A stretch of DNA of 38,966 bases from Vibrio rumoiensis 1S-45. GTDB lineage: Bacteria; Pseudomonadota; Gammaproteobacteria; Enterobacterales; Vibrionaceae. Both the position numbers and the translations under genes were made by a program. This document shows positions 7,005 through 16,819 of the stretch, one piece after another. Each line of letters begins with the position of its first letter. Positions within the stretch are counted from its first letter, which is position 1. The stretch is taken from contig NZ_AJYK02000071.1 of assembly GCF_000286955.2 (NCBI RefSeq), positions 1-38,966 of the forward strand. The letters are read 5' to 3'. The notes beneath the pieces were generated by a model. It was not told the DNA's origin. It was given only the letters and a program-made list of their open reading frames with translations, and searched no databases.

Positions 7005-8693
7005 ATGAACACCAACCTCGCCTCCATTTTACGCCAAGCGGAACTCTTGACTCACGAACAAGAGCAAATGGTGGTGAGTACCGTTCTTAACGATAACAAA
7101 AGCGTCCCCGTAGCTTGCGTGGACGCTGGTTTTCTAACCAGTCCAGAATTATTGCAACACCTTTGCCACCTGTTTGCCCTGCCGCAAGCCCACCTTGAAC
7201 ATTATGGTTATGCCGAAGTGTGCCAACAACTGGGTTTGCGCGACTTAATCACTAACCACCAAGTGTTGCCATTGCAAGTGGACAGCCACGGCGTATTGAT
7301 TGCGGTATCCGACCCGACCAACACCAGCGTTGAAGATGATTTTCGCTTTGCGACGGGCAAGCAAATTGAGTTAATTCTTGCCGATTGTAAAGAGCTAGAA
7401 GGTGCGATTCGCCGTTTGTATGGGCGCAGCGTCAGCTCAGACAGCGGGCAAGGTAAAGACATTACTCAAGATGAACTGGCCAACCTAGTTGAAGTCGGCA
7501 GTGATGAAATCCAAGAAACCGAAGATTTAAGCCAAGATGAAGCGCCAGTCAGCCGTTTCATCAACCAAATTTTATTAGACGCGGTACGCAAAGGTGCCTC
7601 GGATATTCACTTTGAACCTTACGAAGATATTTATCGCGTGCGCTTGCGTTGCGATGGCATTTTAATTGAAACCAACCGCCCGGCGCCACATTTAGGCAGG
7701 CGACTGGCTGCACGGATCAAGATCTTATCCAAACTAGACATTGCTGAACGGCGTTTGCCGCAAGATGGCCGGATCAAAATTCGCTTAAATGCCGAAACTG
7801 CGATTGATATGCGAGTATCCACCTTACCGACCTTATGGGGCGAAAAAATTGTTCTGCGTTTGCTAGATAGCAGCGCTGCCAACCTAAACATCGATAAACT
7901 CGGCTACAGTGACGCGCAGAAAAAATTGTATTTAGATGCACTGCAACAACCGCAAGGCATGATTTTAATGACCGGCCCAACCGGTAGCGGTAAAACCGTC
8001 TCTTTATATACGGGGTTACGCATTTTAAATTCGCCAGACAAAAACATTTCCACTGCCGAAGATCCAGTGGAGATCAACTTAACTGGCATTAACCAAGTGC
8101 AAGTGAAACCGAAAATCGGCTTTACCTTTGCCGCTGCACTGCGCGCGTTTTTACGTCAAGATCCCGATGTGGTAATGGTCGGTGAAATTCGTGATTTAGA
8201 AACCGCTGAAATTGCCATAAAAGCGGCACAAACCGGTCACTTAGTGTTATCAACGCTGCACACCAATTCCTCGTCTGAAACCGTAGTGCGCTTATCCAAC
8301 ATGGGCATTGAAGCGTTTAACTTGGCTTCGTCATTAAGTTTGATCATTGCTCAACGTCTGGCTCGTCGCTTGTGCAAACATTGCAAAACCCCAGATAACT
8401 TTCCGGAGGTGCTACGTTCTAAATTTCATATTCCCGCCGACATAGTGATTTACCGAGCATCAAAAGAAGGCTGCTCGGAATGCACCGGTGGCTATTCTGG
8501 CCGTGTGGGTATTTATGAAGTGATGCCGTTCACCACCGAGCTTGCTAATGCCGTGATTAAAAAAGCCTCGGCTAACGAGATTGAAATGATTGCAGTTAAG
8601 CAAGGAATGGCAACCTTGCGACAATCTGGCATTGATAACCTAAAACAAGGCGTCACCAGTTTTGCCGAGCTGCAACGCGTGTTGTACTTCTAA
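7005..8693 (+). CDS. pilB: Type IV pilus assembly ATPase PilB
   Basis: Cytoplasmic hexameric ATPase that powers pilus extension (GspE/PulE family). The N-terminal MshEN/T2SSE_N domain covers roughly residues 1-150. The ATPase core has GPTGSGKT (Walker A, about 323-330), an Asp box with EDPVE, a Walker B region (DPDVVMVGEIRD, about 387) and a His box (TGHLVLSTLHTN). A tetracysteine zinc element follows: CKHC near 456 and CSEC near 490. The length of 562 is normal. An AAGGAT ribosome site precedes the ATG. The tetracysteine and the pilC-pilD context separate it from the retraction ATPases PilT and PilU. Confidence 0.95.
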   Translation: MNTNLASILRQAELLTHEQEQMVVSTVLNDNKSVPVACVDAGFLTSPELLQHLCHLFALPQAHLEHYGYAEVCQQLGLRDLITNHQVLPLQVDSHGVLIAVSDPTNTSVEDDFRFATGKQIELILADCKELEGAIRRLYGRSVSSDSGQGKDITQDELANLVEVGSDEIQETEDLSQDEAPVSRFINQILLDAVRKGASDIHFEPYEDIYRVRLRCDGILIETNRPAPHLGRRLAARIKILSKLDIAERRLPQDGRIKIRLNAETAIDMRVSTLPTLWGEKIVLRLLDSSAANLNIDKLGYSDAQKKLYLDALQQPQGMILMTGPTGSGKTVSLYTGLRILNSPDKNISTAEDPVEINLTGINQVQVKPKIGFTFAAALRAFLRQDPDVVMVGEIRDLETAEIAIKAAQTGHLVLSTLHTNSSSETVVRLSNMGIEAFNLASSLSLIIAQRLARRLCKHCKTPDNFPEVLRSKFHIPADIVIYRASKEGCSECTGGYSGRVGIYEVMPFTTELANAVIKKASANEIEMIAVKQGMATLRQSGIDNLKQGVTSFAELQRVLYF

Positions 8694-8776
8694 CGATTCA
8701 CGCTGTTTATTGACCATTGATACCCAAAATAATAGAAGGGTATACACCAAATAATGATGACAGGGACGATTCATTT

Positions 8777-10009
8777 ATGGCAAATACATCCACATTAAAA
8801 GCGCCTGCGTTAAAAAACTTCCAATGGAAGGGGGTGAACAGTTCGGGCAAGAAAGTATCTGGGCAAATATTGGCGATTAATGAAGTTGAAGTACGTACTA
8901 AGCTCAAAGAACAGCGGGTGCAAATCAAAAAACTTAAACGTCGCAGCGTGTCGATTTTTGCCAAGATGAGCCACAAAGTAAAACGAAAAGACATTACGGT
9001 GTTAACGCGTCAACTTGCCACTATGCTCGCAACTGGCGTGCCTATCGTTCAGTCCTTTAAGCTGATTTCAGACAGCCAACGTAAAGCGGAAATGAAATCC
9101 ATTTTGTCGCAAATATGCACCCAAGTGGAAGCGGGTACTCCTATTTCAAAGGCTTTGCTTGCCAGTAGCCCTTTCTTTGATGAATTTTATTGCGACTTAG
9201 TCGCCACCGGTGAACAAACGGGTAATCTTGCCGATGTATTTGATCGCTTGGCAACCTATCGAGAAAAAAGTGAAGAACTGCGTTCAAAAGTAATTAAAGC
9301 CATGATTTACCCTGCAATGGTCATGCTCGTGGCGAGCAGTGTTTCCATCTTAATGTTGACCATGGTGATCCCAGAATTTGAGGCCATGTTTAAAGGCTTT
9401 GGCGCGGAGCTGCCTTGGTTTACTCAACAAGTCATTAATCTTTCGCACTTTATTCAAAGCTATTTATTTATGATGTTGGCTGGTTTTTTTGCTTTTATTT
9501 TCTTAATGAGACAAGCACGACAACGTTCATTTTCATTTCGATTAAAAACCAGCCGCATGGCGCTTAAAATGCCAGTGCTCGGCGGGGTGTTTTCTAAAGC
9601 GGCTATTGCTAAATTTAGCCGTACCCTTGCCACCAGCTTTAGTTCGGGTATTCCAATTTTAACCAGCTTATTAACAACAGCGAAAACATCTGGCAATTTG
9701 CATTATCAAGTGGCCATCGAGCAAGTTCATAAAGACACCGCCGCAGGGATGCCAATGTACATTGCAATGCGTAATGCCGATGCCTTTCCCGAAATGGTGC
9801 TGCAAATGGTGATGATAGGTGAAGAGTCAGGAAATTTAGATGACATGCTCAACAAAGTGGCTGCGATTTACGAATTTGAAGTGGATAATACCGTGGATAA
9901 TTTAGGAAAAATCATTGAACCTGCCATTATTGTTTTTCTTGGCGTGGTCGTCGGTGGTTTAGTCGTGTCACTTTATCTGCCAATATTTAAGTTAGTTAGT
10001 GTATTCTAA
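8777..10009 (+). CDS. pilC: Type IV pilus inner-membrane platform protein PilC
   Basis: GspF-family platform protein that couples PilB rotation to pilin insertion. Two GspF domains are visible, each with a cytoplasmic helical bundle and hydrophobic segments ([20 protein letters not shown], then [17 protein letters not shown], and a C-terminal [20 protein letters not shown]). The family signatures [14 protein letters not shown] and [14 protein letters not shown] head the two repeats. The open frame begins at a TTG at 8717, but the ATG at 8777 (410 residues) fits the family N-terminus ([15 protein letters not shown]) and has a GGGA upstream. It lies between pilB and pilD. Confidence 0.94.
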   Translation: MANTSTLKAPALKNFQWKGVNSSGKKVSGQILAINEVEVRTKLKEQRVQIKKLKRRSVSIFAKMSHKVKRKDITVLTRQLATMLATGVPIVQSFKLISDSQRKAEMKSILSQICTQVEAGTPISKALLASSPFFDEFYCDLVATGEQTGNLADVFDRLATYREKSEELRSKVIKAMIYPAMVMLVASSVSILMLTMVIPEFEAMFKGFGAELPWFTQQVINLSHFIQSYLFMMLAGFFAFIFLMRQARQRSFSFRLKTSRMALKMPVLGGVFSKAAIAKFSRTLATSFSSGIPILTSLLTTAKTSGNLHYQVAIEQVHKDTAAGMPMYIAMRNADAFPEMVLQMVMIGEESGNLDDMLNKVAAIYEFEVDNTVDNLGKIIEPAIIVFLGVVVGGLVVSLYLPIFKLVSVF

Positions 10010-10053
10010 GCGCATATTTCGATTTATTGTTCGTTAGGACTTGGTAGCTTTCC

Positions 10054-10947
10054 ATGATCATTTTTGAGTATTACCCTTTTCTCTTTGCTATTTTCGCTGG
10101 TATTTTCGGCTTAATGATTGGTAGCTTCTTAAATGTGGTGATCCATCGCCTACCGATGATGATGGAAAGAGAATGGAAACAAGAATGCATTGAATTCTTC
10201 CCGCAATTAAAAAAAGATCCTGAGATAAAAAAGGAACTCGAAAGTTTAAATACTCCATTTAATTTAAACACGCCTCGTTCTCGTTGCCCTAAATGCAACA
10301 CGCAAATTCGTGCCATTGATAATATTCCGGTGATTAGTTGGCTAATTCTCAAAGGTAAATGCCACAAATGCGCCAACCCAATCAGTGCTCGTTACCCAGC
10401 CATTGAGCTACTCACATCTGCATTATGTGTGGTGATTGGTCTGTATTTTCCTGCCGATTGGTATGGCGTGGCGTTATTGTTTTTTACTTTCACCTTAGTC
10501 TCAGCAACTTTTATCGATCTTGATACCATGCTGCTGCCAGACCAACTGACCTTGCCGTTAATGTGGGCAGGGTTAGCCTTGTCTCTTTTGAACATCAGCC
10601 CTGTATCATTGCAAGATGCGGTTATCGGTGCGATTGCAGGCTATTTGTGTTTATGGACGATTTTCTGGGCCTTTAAATTATTAACAAGCAAAGAAGGCAT
10701 GGGATACGGCGATTTTAAGTTACTGGCTGCATTAGGCGCTTGGCTTGGTTGGCAACAATTGCCATTGTTGATTTTAATGTCTTCACTCGTCGGTTTAGCG
10801 TTTGGATTAATTCAATTACGATTACAAAAGAAAGGCATTGATAAAGCGTTCCCATTTGGCCCTTATCTTGCCATTGCCGGTTGGTTTTGTTTAATTTGGG
10901 GGAATGATTTAACCTCTTGGTATCTTAACAATATGTTAGGCATGTGA
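10054..10947 (+). CDS. pilD: Prepilin peptidase / N-methyltransferase PilD
   Basis: Bifunctional inner-membrane aspartic protease and methyltransferase. It cleaves prepilins at the Gly-Phe bond and N-methylates the new terminus; in Vibrio the same enzyme also serves the type II secretion pseudopilins. The N-terminal [12 protein letters not shown] motif, the cytoplasmic zinc tetracysteine (CPKC about 78, CHKC about 103) and the catalytic aspartates (in [11 protein letters not shown] about 153-163 and GYGDFK about 217) are all present. There are several membrane segments. The 297 residues are typical. It is followed at 14 bp by coaE, which suggests cotranscription. Confidence 0.95.
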   Translation: MIIFEYYPFLFAIFAGIFGLMIGSFLNVVIHRLPMMMEREWKQECIEFFPQLKKDPEIKKELESLNTPFNLNTPRSRCPKCNTQIRAIDNIPVISWLILKGKCHKCANPISARYPAIELLTSALCVVIGLYFPADWYGVALLFFTFTLVSATFIDLDTMLLPDQLTLPLMWAGLALSLLNISPVSLQDAVIGAIAGYLCLWTIFWAFKLLTSKEGMGYGDFKLLAALGAWLGWQQLPLLILMSSLVGLAFGLIQLRLQKKGIDKAFPFGPYLAIAGWFCLIWGNDLTSWYLNNMLGM

Positions 10948-10961
10948 AGCGAGGGTAAACC

Positions 10962-11570
10962 ATGATTGTTGGCTTAACAGGTGGGATCGGCAGTGGAAAA
11001 ACCACCATTGCAAATATATTTCAGCAAGAATTTTCGATTGATATTGTCGATGCAGATGTTGTTGCTCGTGAAGTGGTTGAGCCCGGCACGCCCGGCTTGC
11101 TAGCCATTAGCCAACATTTTGGTGAGTCCATTTTAACGCCGCAAGGTGAGCTTGATCGCGCCCAACTCAGAGATCGTATTTTTAGCCAGTCACAAGAAAA
11201 GCAGTGGGTAAACGATCTGCTGCACCCGCTCATTCGCCAACGTATCGATCTTTTACTTTCACAAACCACCTCACCTTACGCATTGTTGGTGGTGCCGTTA
11301 TTAATTGAAAACAATTGGCAGAAAAATATCGACCGCTTATTGGTTGTCGATGTTTCACCTGACACTCAAATTTCCAGAACCAGCCAAAGAGATCATGTTC
11401 CAGAAAGCCAAGTACGTGCAATTTTAGCCGCTCAAGCTTCCAGAGAAGAGCGTTTAAAGCATGCCGATGACGTGATAAACAACGATGCACCTTTAAATGA
11501 CGGAAGAAAGCAGCAAATTTTCTCGAAAATCACGGAATTACACAAAAAGTACCTAGCATTATCTCATTAG
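10962..11570 (+). CDS. coaE: Dephospho-CoA kinase
   Basis: Last step of coenzyme A synthesis: ATP-dependent phosphorylation of the ribose 3'-hydroxyl of dephospho-CoA. The N-terminal P-loop GGIGSGKT is at residues 7-14. The DADVVAREVVEPGTPG segment and LLVVPLLIEN are family hallmarks. The length of 202 is normal. It lies 14 bp after pilD and 54 bp before zapD, the common arrangement in gammaproteobacteria where coaE, zapD and yacG follow the pilus genes. Confidence 0.95.
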   Translation: MIVGLTGGIGSGKTTIANIFQQEFSIDIVDADVVAREVVEPGTPGLLAISQHFGESILTPQGELDRAQLRDRIFSQSQEKQWVNDLLHPLIRQRIDLLLSQTTSPYALLVVPLLIENNWQKNIDRLLVVDVSPDTQISRTSQRDHVPESQVRAILAAQASREERLKHADDVINNDAPLNDGRKQQIFSKITELHKKYLALSH

Positions 11571-11575
11571 TTTCT

Positions 11576-11600
11576 GTGACAATAGAGGCTCAATTGTCAC
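11576..11600. other. Inverted repeat between coaE and zapD
   Basis: GTGACAAT and ATTGTCAC form a perfect 8-bp inverted repeat around a 9-base spacer. It starts 5 bp after the coaE stop and ends 24 bp before the zapD ATG. There is no T-tract. It could be an RNA hairpin limiting readthrough or a protein-binding dyad. Confidence 0.45.
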
Positions 11601-11624
11601 TACTACAAATAGTTTGAAATTATT

Positions 11625-12356
11625 ATGCTGAAATTCGAACATCCATTAACCGAGAAAGCACGAATTTACCTTAGAGTGGAAGCGCTTATGGGGCAATTGC
11701 ATAAATCTGCGAGCTTTGAAGCCCCGCTCGACTATCAACTTTTCTTCCGCTCTCTCTTTGATTTGTTGGATCTGTTTGAACAAATCCACATTAAATCAGA
11801 GCTAACTAAAGATCTCGAAAAACAAAAGCTAACATTTAAAAATTGGGTCAACGTACCGGGTGTCGATCAGGCTATTCTCAATGATGTATTAAATGATATT
11901 GATGATAACTTTCGCTGTTTAATGTCGGCAGAGCGACTTGGGCAATCATTAAAAGATGAGCGCTTTTTAAGTGCTATCCGCCAACGCTTTAGCTTACCGG
12001 GCGGTACTTGTTGCTTTGATTTACCTTCATTGCATTATTGGCTTCACTTACCACTCGAAAAACGTTTATCTGATGCAAAAAAATGGACCGATACTCTAAA
12101 GCCCATGAATAATGCGTTAGATCTATTACTTAAACTCATTCGTGAAATTGGCCGTTATAAACCTCAAGTTGCCAATAATGGTTTTTTCCAAAGCGAAGCC
12201 GATGAAGCTAACATTTTACGTTTACAAGTGCCTTTAAAACGAGGGGTTTATCCAATGATTTCAGGGCATAAAAACCGTTTTGCGATTAAGTTTATGAACT
12301 TTGAAACTGGCATGGCGTACAGCCAAGATGTCGAGTTTGATCTCGCTATCTGTTAG
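11625..12356 (+). CDS. zapD: Cell division protein ZapD (FtsZ-associated protein)
   Basis: Cytosolic FtsZ-binding protein (formerly YacF/DUF1342) that bundles FtsZ protofilaments and stabilises the Z-ring. The protein begins [16 protein letters not shown], the family signature. It also has the conserved [17 protein letters not shown] segment and the C-terminal beta region ([17 protein letters not shown]). The 243 residues compare with 247 in E. coli. No strong ribosome site is visible. Its partner FtsZ is encoded 5.5 kb away on the opposite strand. Confidence 0.95.
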   Translation: MLKFEHPLTEKARIYLRVEALMGQLHKSASFEAPLDYQLFFRSLFDLLDLFEQIHIKSELTKDLEKQKLTFKNWVNVPGVDQAILNDVLNDIDDNFRCLMSAERLGQSLKDERFLSAIRQRFSLPGGTCCFDLPSLHYWLHLPLEKRLSDAKKWTDTLKPMNNALDLLLKLIREIGRYKPQVANNGFFQSEADEANILRLQVPLKRGVYPMISGHKNRFAIKFMNFETGMAYSQDVEFDLAIC

Positions 12357-12402
12357 GTCTACACTGCCAACCATACTATTTAATTCGCCGTAGAGTTTCA
12401 TT

Positions 12403-12606
12403 ATGAACACACCAGCCCCAAAGAAAACCACCGTAGTCAAATGCCCAACCTGCCAAGCCGATGTTGTCTGGGGTGAAGTCAGCCCATATCGCCCATTTTG
12501 CAGCAAACAATGCCAGATGATTGATTTTGGTGAATGGGCCGATGAAGAAAAAGCGATTGCTGGTGCGCCAGATATGTCGGATTCAGATGGGTGGTCGGAA
12601 GGGTAA
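12403..12606 (+). CDS. yacG: DNA gyrase inhibitor YacG (zinc-binding)
   Basis: Small zinc protein shown in E. coli to bind GyrB and block DNA binding by gyrase. The four zinc cysteines are at 14 and 17 (CPTC), 33 and 37 (PFCSKQC), followed by the family motif MIDFGEW. 67 residues, with a short acidic tail. It lies 46 bp after zapD and ends the plus-strand pilus block. It converges with mutT, and no obvious terminator is seen in the 87-bp gap. Confidence 0.93.
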   Translation: MNTPAPKKTTVVKCPTCQADVVWGEVSPYRPFCSKQCQMIDFGEWADEEKAIAGAPDMSDSDGWSEG

Positions 12607-12670
12607 GAACGCCTATCGTGACTCGAAATGCGACAAGCAAAAGTGGCTTCTCAGGAATCGAATAGCAAAT

Positions 12671-12702
12671 TGTCCTATTAGCCAAGTGTCCTATCAACCA
12701 AG
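12671..12702. repeat. 16-bp tandem duplication at the mutT 3' end
   Basis: TGTCCTATTAGCCAAG (12671-12686) is followed directly by TGTCCTATCAACCAAG (12687-12702), with two differences. The second copy contains the mutT stop codon and its last codons, so a duplication has copied the gene end into the intergenic space. Confidence 0.8.
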
Positions 12703-13107
12703 CGTGCTAGCTGCGAAGCATGCAATCACCTTCTCTAATACCGGTACATTGGCTTCAGGGAAGGAATAATTCTTCAGTTCGCCTATCGCAACCCACTGAC
12801 CTTCTTGCCCTTCTTTGCCGTAAGGCTGACCATTAAAATCTGAGACTACAAAAAAATCAAACGTTAAACTTTTTTCTGGGTAATCAAAATCAAAATGTTC
12901 AAACAGCGTCATCTGAGTCGCCGTAATATCGATCTCTTCTTGTAGCTCTCTGACTAAGCCTTGTTGAGCGGATTCGCTCTCTTCCACCTTGCCCCCTGGG
13001 AATTCCCAGAAACCACCTTTATGCAGCTTGGCAGGACGCTTGGTAATAAAAATTTGGTCTTTATCGGCATTTAAAATGATTGCCGCGACAATGTGTAATC
13101 GTGTCAT
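12694..13107 (-). CDS. mutT: 8-oxo-dGTP diphosphatase MutT (Nudix)
   Basis: Hydrolyses 8-oxo-dGTP to the monophosphate, preventing A:T to C:G transversions. The Nudix box runs from GGKVEESE to VRELQEEIDI (residues about 38-61), with the metal-binding Glu residues in REL-QEE. The usual Gly before the final hydrophobic residue is Asp60 here. The frame is open from an ATG at 13122, but alignment to E. coli MutT puts the start at the ATG at 13107 (137 residues, beginning MTRLHIVAAI). It lies downstream of secA beyond a terminator, matching the secA-mutT order of many gammaproteobacteria. Confidence 0.9.
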   Translation of the reverse strand: MTRLHIVAAIILNADKDQIFITKRPAKLHKGGFWEFPGGKVEESESAQQGLVRELQEEIDITATQMTLFEHFDFDYPEKSLTFDFFVVSDFNGQPYGKEGQEGQWVAIGELKNYSFPEANVPVLEKVIACFAASTLG

Positions 13108-13165
13108 GTGCTTGAGTTCCATCGCTACTTAGCAAGTTTGTAAATTTTTGAGTATTGACTCATAA

Positions 13166-13190
13166 CAAAAAGACCGCATTTCTGCGGCCT
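13166..13190 (-). terminator. Terminator of secA
   Basis: On the minus strand the stem AGGCCGCA / TGCGGTCT with a 4-base loop is followed by five or six T. It lies between secA and mutT, about 20 bp after the secA stop. mutT must be reached by readthrough or have its own promoter. Confidence 0.85.
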
Positions 13191-13210
13191 TTGATGTCAG
13201 GTTCTATCGA

Positions 13211-15934
13211 CTAGATTTTACCGTGACATTGTTTGTATTTCTTACCTGAACCACATGGGCAAGGCTCGTTGCGTCCAACTTTACGAACAGCAGCTTGTTG
13301 AGCTTCTTCACCCGCTTCTCCCTCACCCATGCCATCAGCAGCTTGGTGTTGGAATTGCTGGCGAAGGGCAGCTTCTTCTGCATGCAGACGACGTTGCTCT
13401 TCCATGCGCTCAACTTCTTCTTGCTTTTGAACGCGCACACGGCTGAGCGTTGAAATCACATCAAATTTCAAGCTATCTAGCAACTCACCAAACAATTCAA
13501 ATGACTCACGTTTAAACTCTTGTTTTGGATCTTTTTGTGCGTAGCCACGCAAGTGAATACCTTGGCGAAGGTGATCCATCGCCGCTAGATGCTCTTTCCA
13601 CAAGGTATCTAGTGTTTGTAGCATCACTTGGCGTTCAAAGTTACGTAACACTTCTGTACCAACTGATTCTTCTTTTTCTTTGTAGATGATGTTTGCTTCA
13701 GCAATCACACGCTCTAACAAGATTTCTTCATACAACTTGTCATCTTCATCTAACCACGTTTGGATTGGGAAAGATAAATCAAAGTCGGCATGTAAACGTT
13801 CTTCAAGCCCTTTTACATCCCACATATCATCCAGTGATTGTTCTGGAATGTATTGGTGGAAGACTGAGGTTAAAATATCAGTACGGTTTTGCTCTAGCAT
13901 GCCACTGATATCTTCTGCACTCATTAGTTCATCACGTAGCTCATAAACCACTTTACGTTGGTCATTTGCCACATCATCGTAATCAAGCAGTTGTTTACGC
14001 ACGTCAAAGTTACGACCTTCCACTTTACGCTGCGCTTTTTCAATTGAGCGAGACAACATACGGCTTTCAATCGCTTCACCTTCTTCCATACCGCTCTGGA
14101 TCAAACCAGCCATACGCTCAGAAGTGAAGATACGTAATAACGAATCTTCCATTGATAAATAGAAACGAGACGAACCAGCATCACCTTGACGACCAGAACG
14201 ACCACGTAACTGGTTATCGATACGGCGAGATTCATGGCGCTCTGTACCTATGATGTGTAGACCACCCGCTTCAAGCACTGCATCATGGACTTTTTTCCAT
14301 TCAGCTTTAATTTGTGCCACTTGTTCTTCTGTCGCTGGTGTTCCCTGAGATTCTGACAGTTTTTCAACTTCATTTTCCCAGCTACCACCAAGCTTGATAT
14401 CGGTACCACGACCAGCCATGTTAGTGGCGATAGTCACCGCACCAGGCGTACCCGCTTGAGCAACGATTTCCGCTTCTTGTTCATGGAATTTAGCATTCAA
14501 TACGCTGTGTTTGATTTTCGATTCTTTCAATGCATTCGAAAGAAGCTCTGATTTTTCAATCGAAACCGTACCTACTAAGATTGGCTGACCTTTGGCAACA
14601 CGCTCTTTAATATCTTCAATGATCGCTGCAAATTTATCGGTTTCGGTACGATAAACGACATCTGGCATATCATCACGGATCATAGGACGGTTGGTTGGAA
14701 TCACAACAGTATCTAGGCCATAAATTGATTGGAACTCAAATGCTTCTGTATCCGCGGTACCTGTCATACCTGAAAGTTTTTCGTATAAGCGGAAGTAGTT
14801 TTGGAAAGTAATCGATGCTAGCGTTTGGTTTTCATTTTGAATTTGAACGCCTTCTTTTGCTTCAACCGCTTGGTGTAGACCTTCTGACCAACGACGTCCC
14901 GGCATCGTACGACCTGTGTGCTCATCAACAATGATCACTTCGCCATCTTTTACGATGTAATCAACGTCTTTTTCAAACAATACGTGAGCACGTAATGCAG
15001 CACTAACATGGTGTAATAGGCTAATGTTAGCCGGTGAATAGAGCGTATCACCTTCTTCCATTAAGCCATTTTTGATCAATAGTTCTTCAACAAACTCTTG
15101 GCCTGTTTCTGTCATGTGTACTTGTTTGGCTTTTTCATCAATGGTGTAGTGTTGTTCACCACGATACTCTTCAGTATCTTCTTCTTCTTGACGCTCAAGG
15201 CTAGGAATTAACGTGTTGATTTTCGTATACAATTCAGAGCTATCTTCAGCAGGGCCTGAGATGATCAATGGCGTACGTGCTTCATCAATTAAGATCGAAT
15301 CCACTTCATCGATAACCGCGAAGAAACGTTCACGCTGTACGCGATCTTCTGGGCGAAATGCCATGTTGTCACGTAAGTAGTCAAAACCAAATTCGTTATT
15401 GGTTCCGTACAAAATATCACATTGGTAGGCCGCTTTTTTCTCTACTGGGATCATGTTGGGTACGTTAATACCAACTGTCATACCTAGGAATTCAAACAAC
15501 TCGCGGTTAGTTTCTGCATCACGTTTTGCCAAGTAGTCATTGACCGTAATCACGTGTACGCCTTTACGCGCTAATCCGTTCAAATAAGCCGATAGCGTTG
15601 CGGTTAGTGTTTTACCTTCACCAGTACGCATTTCTGCAATTTTACCCGCATTAAGAACCATACCACCGATAAGCTGAACATCGAAGTGACGCATACCATA
15701 GATACGCTTTGAAGCTTCACGAACCGTTGCAAAAGCTTCTGGCAGTAACTTATCTAATGTTTCACCGTTGTCATAACGCTCACGAAACTCGATGGTTTTA
15801 TGCTGAAGCTGCTCATCACTTAATGCTTCATAATCAGGTTCAAAACTATTGATTTGATTTACGATTTTTTTTAGTTGGCGCAACGTACGATCATTACGGC
15901 TGCCAATCACACTGGTCAGTAACTTAGTTAACAT
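13211..15934 (-). CDS. secA: Protein translocase ATPase SecA
   Basis: Motor ATPase that drives preproteins through SecYEG. Walker A GEGKT is at residues 105-109 and the DEAD-type box is in [15 protein letters not shown] near 210. A preprotein cross-linking domain, the second nucleotide-binding fold ([27 protein letters not shown]) and the helical scaffold follow. The C-terminal zinc tail [14 protein letters not shown] is intact. The 907 residues compare with 901 in E. coli. An AGAGAGA stretch precedes the ATG. It is divergent from dciA across 311 bp, and no secM-like gene precedes it, unlike the enteric arrangement. Confidence 0.97.
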   Translation of the reverse strand: MLTKLLTSVIGSRNDRTLRQLKKIVNQINSFEPDYEALSDEQLQHKTIEFRERYDNGETLDKLLPEAFATVREASKRIYGMRHFDVQLIGGMVLNAGKIAEMRTGEGKTLTATLSAYLNGLARKGVHVITVNDYLAKRDAETNRELFEFLGMTVGINVPNMIPVEKKAAYQCDILYGTNNEFGFDYLRDNMAFRPEDRVQRERFFAVIDEVDSILIDEARTPLIISGPAEDSSELYTKINTLIPSLERQEEEDTEEYRGEQHYTIDEKAKQVHMTETGQEFVEELLIKNGLMEEGDTLYSPANISLLHHVSAALRAHVLFEKDVDYIVKDGEVIIVDEHTGRTMPGRRWSEGLHQAVEAKEGVQIQNENQTLASITFQNYFRLYEKLSGMTGTADTEAFEFQSIYGLDTVVIPTNRPMIRDDMPDVVYRTETDKFAAIIEDIKERVAKGQPILVGTVSIEKSELLSNALKESKIKHSVLNAKFHEQEAEIVAQAGTPGAVTIATNMAGRGTDIKLGGSWENEVEKLSESQGTPATEEQVAQIKAEWKKVHDAVLEAGGLHIIGTERHESRRIDNQLRGRSGRQGDAGSSRFYLSMEDSLLRIFTSERMAGLIQSGMEEGEAIESRMLSRSIEKAQRKVEGRNFDVRKQLLDYDDVANDQRKVVYELRDELMSAEDISGMLEQNRTDILTSVFHQYIPEQSLDDMWDVKGLEERLHADFDLSFPIQTWLDEDDKLYEEILLERVIAEANIIYKEKEESVGTEVLRNFERQVMLQTLDTLWKEHLAAMDHLRQGIHLRGYAQKDPKQEFKRESFELFGELLDSLKFDVISTLSRVRVQKQEEVERMEEQRRLHAEEAALRQQFQHQAADGMGEGEAGEEAQQAAVRKVGRNEPCPCGSGKKYKQCHGKI

Positions 15935-16245
15935 TATTTACGAATCTCTCTTCCTGATCTTATTAGATCGTCTGCTTTCAGTTTCTCATCGTTCAACACT
16001 AAGAATACTGAGATAAATTTTGGGGGCTACTTGTCATATGGTGCCAATAAAGCCCATTTTCAAGACTATAAGACAAGTAACTTAGGTATAGTATGGGATT
16101 ATGCTCTTATCTTCTATCTACAATACCCTTAGTTTGCACTCATCCTCATTTTTTTTGATCAAAAATAGCTTTTTTTGACATTATTAATTTCTAACTGCCC
16201 ATAATAATATAAATTATCACGTGATTTAAGCTAACGAGGTACCCC
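15935..16245. other. Divergent secA/dciA spacer (no gene)
   Basis: AT-rich spacer of 311 bases. Toward dciA there is a TTGACA (16175-16180) with a CATAAT (16200-16205) at a long 19-bp spacing; this is the best promoter candidate. Toward secA only weak boxes are seen. I looked for a short secretion-monitor (SecM-like) frame on the minus strand and found none with a signal sequence. Confidence 0.5.
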
Positions 16246-16713
16246 ATGCGTGATCATCGCCCTAAGCTGACACAAGATCTAATCACAGATACGCACTTAA
16301 AAAAATTCACTCAGCATGTCAGTGAAATTTTGGAGATCAACACTGCTTTAAAAAAGATCTTACCGCCGAGTATGTTGAAGTACTGTCGTGCGGCCAATGT
16401 TCGCCAAAGCCAATTATTGATTGAAGTGGCGAATGCATCTCTGCAAATGAAGCTCAATTATGAACGCATTCGTATTCTGTCTGAATTACGAGCGGCAGGG
16501 TTTTCAAAATTGGTGGGAATAGAGTTTAAAGTTAACCCAGATTTGTACCGTGGTGAATCAATTAAAGAAAAGAAAAAAGTTTATAAAAATCACACCTTAA
16601 GCCAAGATGCTGCAAATTCTATGTTAATGGTTGCAGCTTTTGCACCACCAAAATTAAAGCAACGTATTGAAAGCTTGGCACGATTAGCCAATAAAAATAA
16701 TGCAAACGATTGA
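16246..16713 (+). CDS. dciA: DciA family replicative helicase loader (DUF721)
   Basis: DUF721 protein. DciA is the ancestral loader of the DnaB helicase in bacteria that lack the phage-derived DnaC or DnaI, and it has been studied in Vibrio cholerae. The N-terminal globular part (residues about 15-110) carries the family pattern ending in a K/R-rich strand. The C-terminal part (KEKKKVYKNHTLSQDAAN onward) is basic, polar and probably flexible. The 155 residues fit the family. A GAGGT ribosome site lies 5 bases before the ATG. It stands alone on the plus strand between secA and lpxC, and ends at a bidirectional terminator. Confidence 0.9.
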   Translation: MRDHRPKLTQDLITDTHLKKFTQHVSEILEINTALKKILPPSMLKYCRAANVRQSQLLIEVANASLQMKLNYERIRILSELRAAGFSKLVGIEFKVNPDLYRGESIKEKKKVYKNHTLSQDAANSMLMVAAFAPPKLKQRIESLARLANKNNAND

Positions 16714-16743
16714 ATATTATTGTCTTTTTATTTGCTTCAAAAC

Positions 16744-16776
16744 AAAAAAACCAGACTGAGTAAGTCTGGTTTTTTA
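16744..16776. terminator. Bidirectional terminator between dciA and lpxC
   Basis: The stem AACCAGACT / AGTCTGGTT with a 5-base loop is flanked by seven A on the left and six T on the right. It can therefore stop transcription from both dciA (plus) and lpxC (minus). Confidence 0.92.
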
Positions 16777-16819
16777 ATTTAATCTGCAATTAATACACTA
16801 TTAATAAATTAATAGGGCA

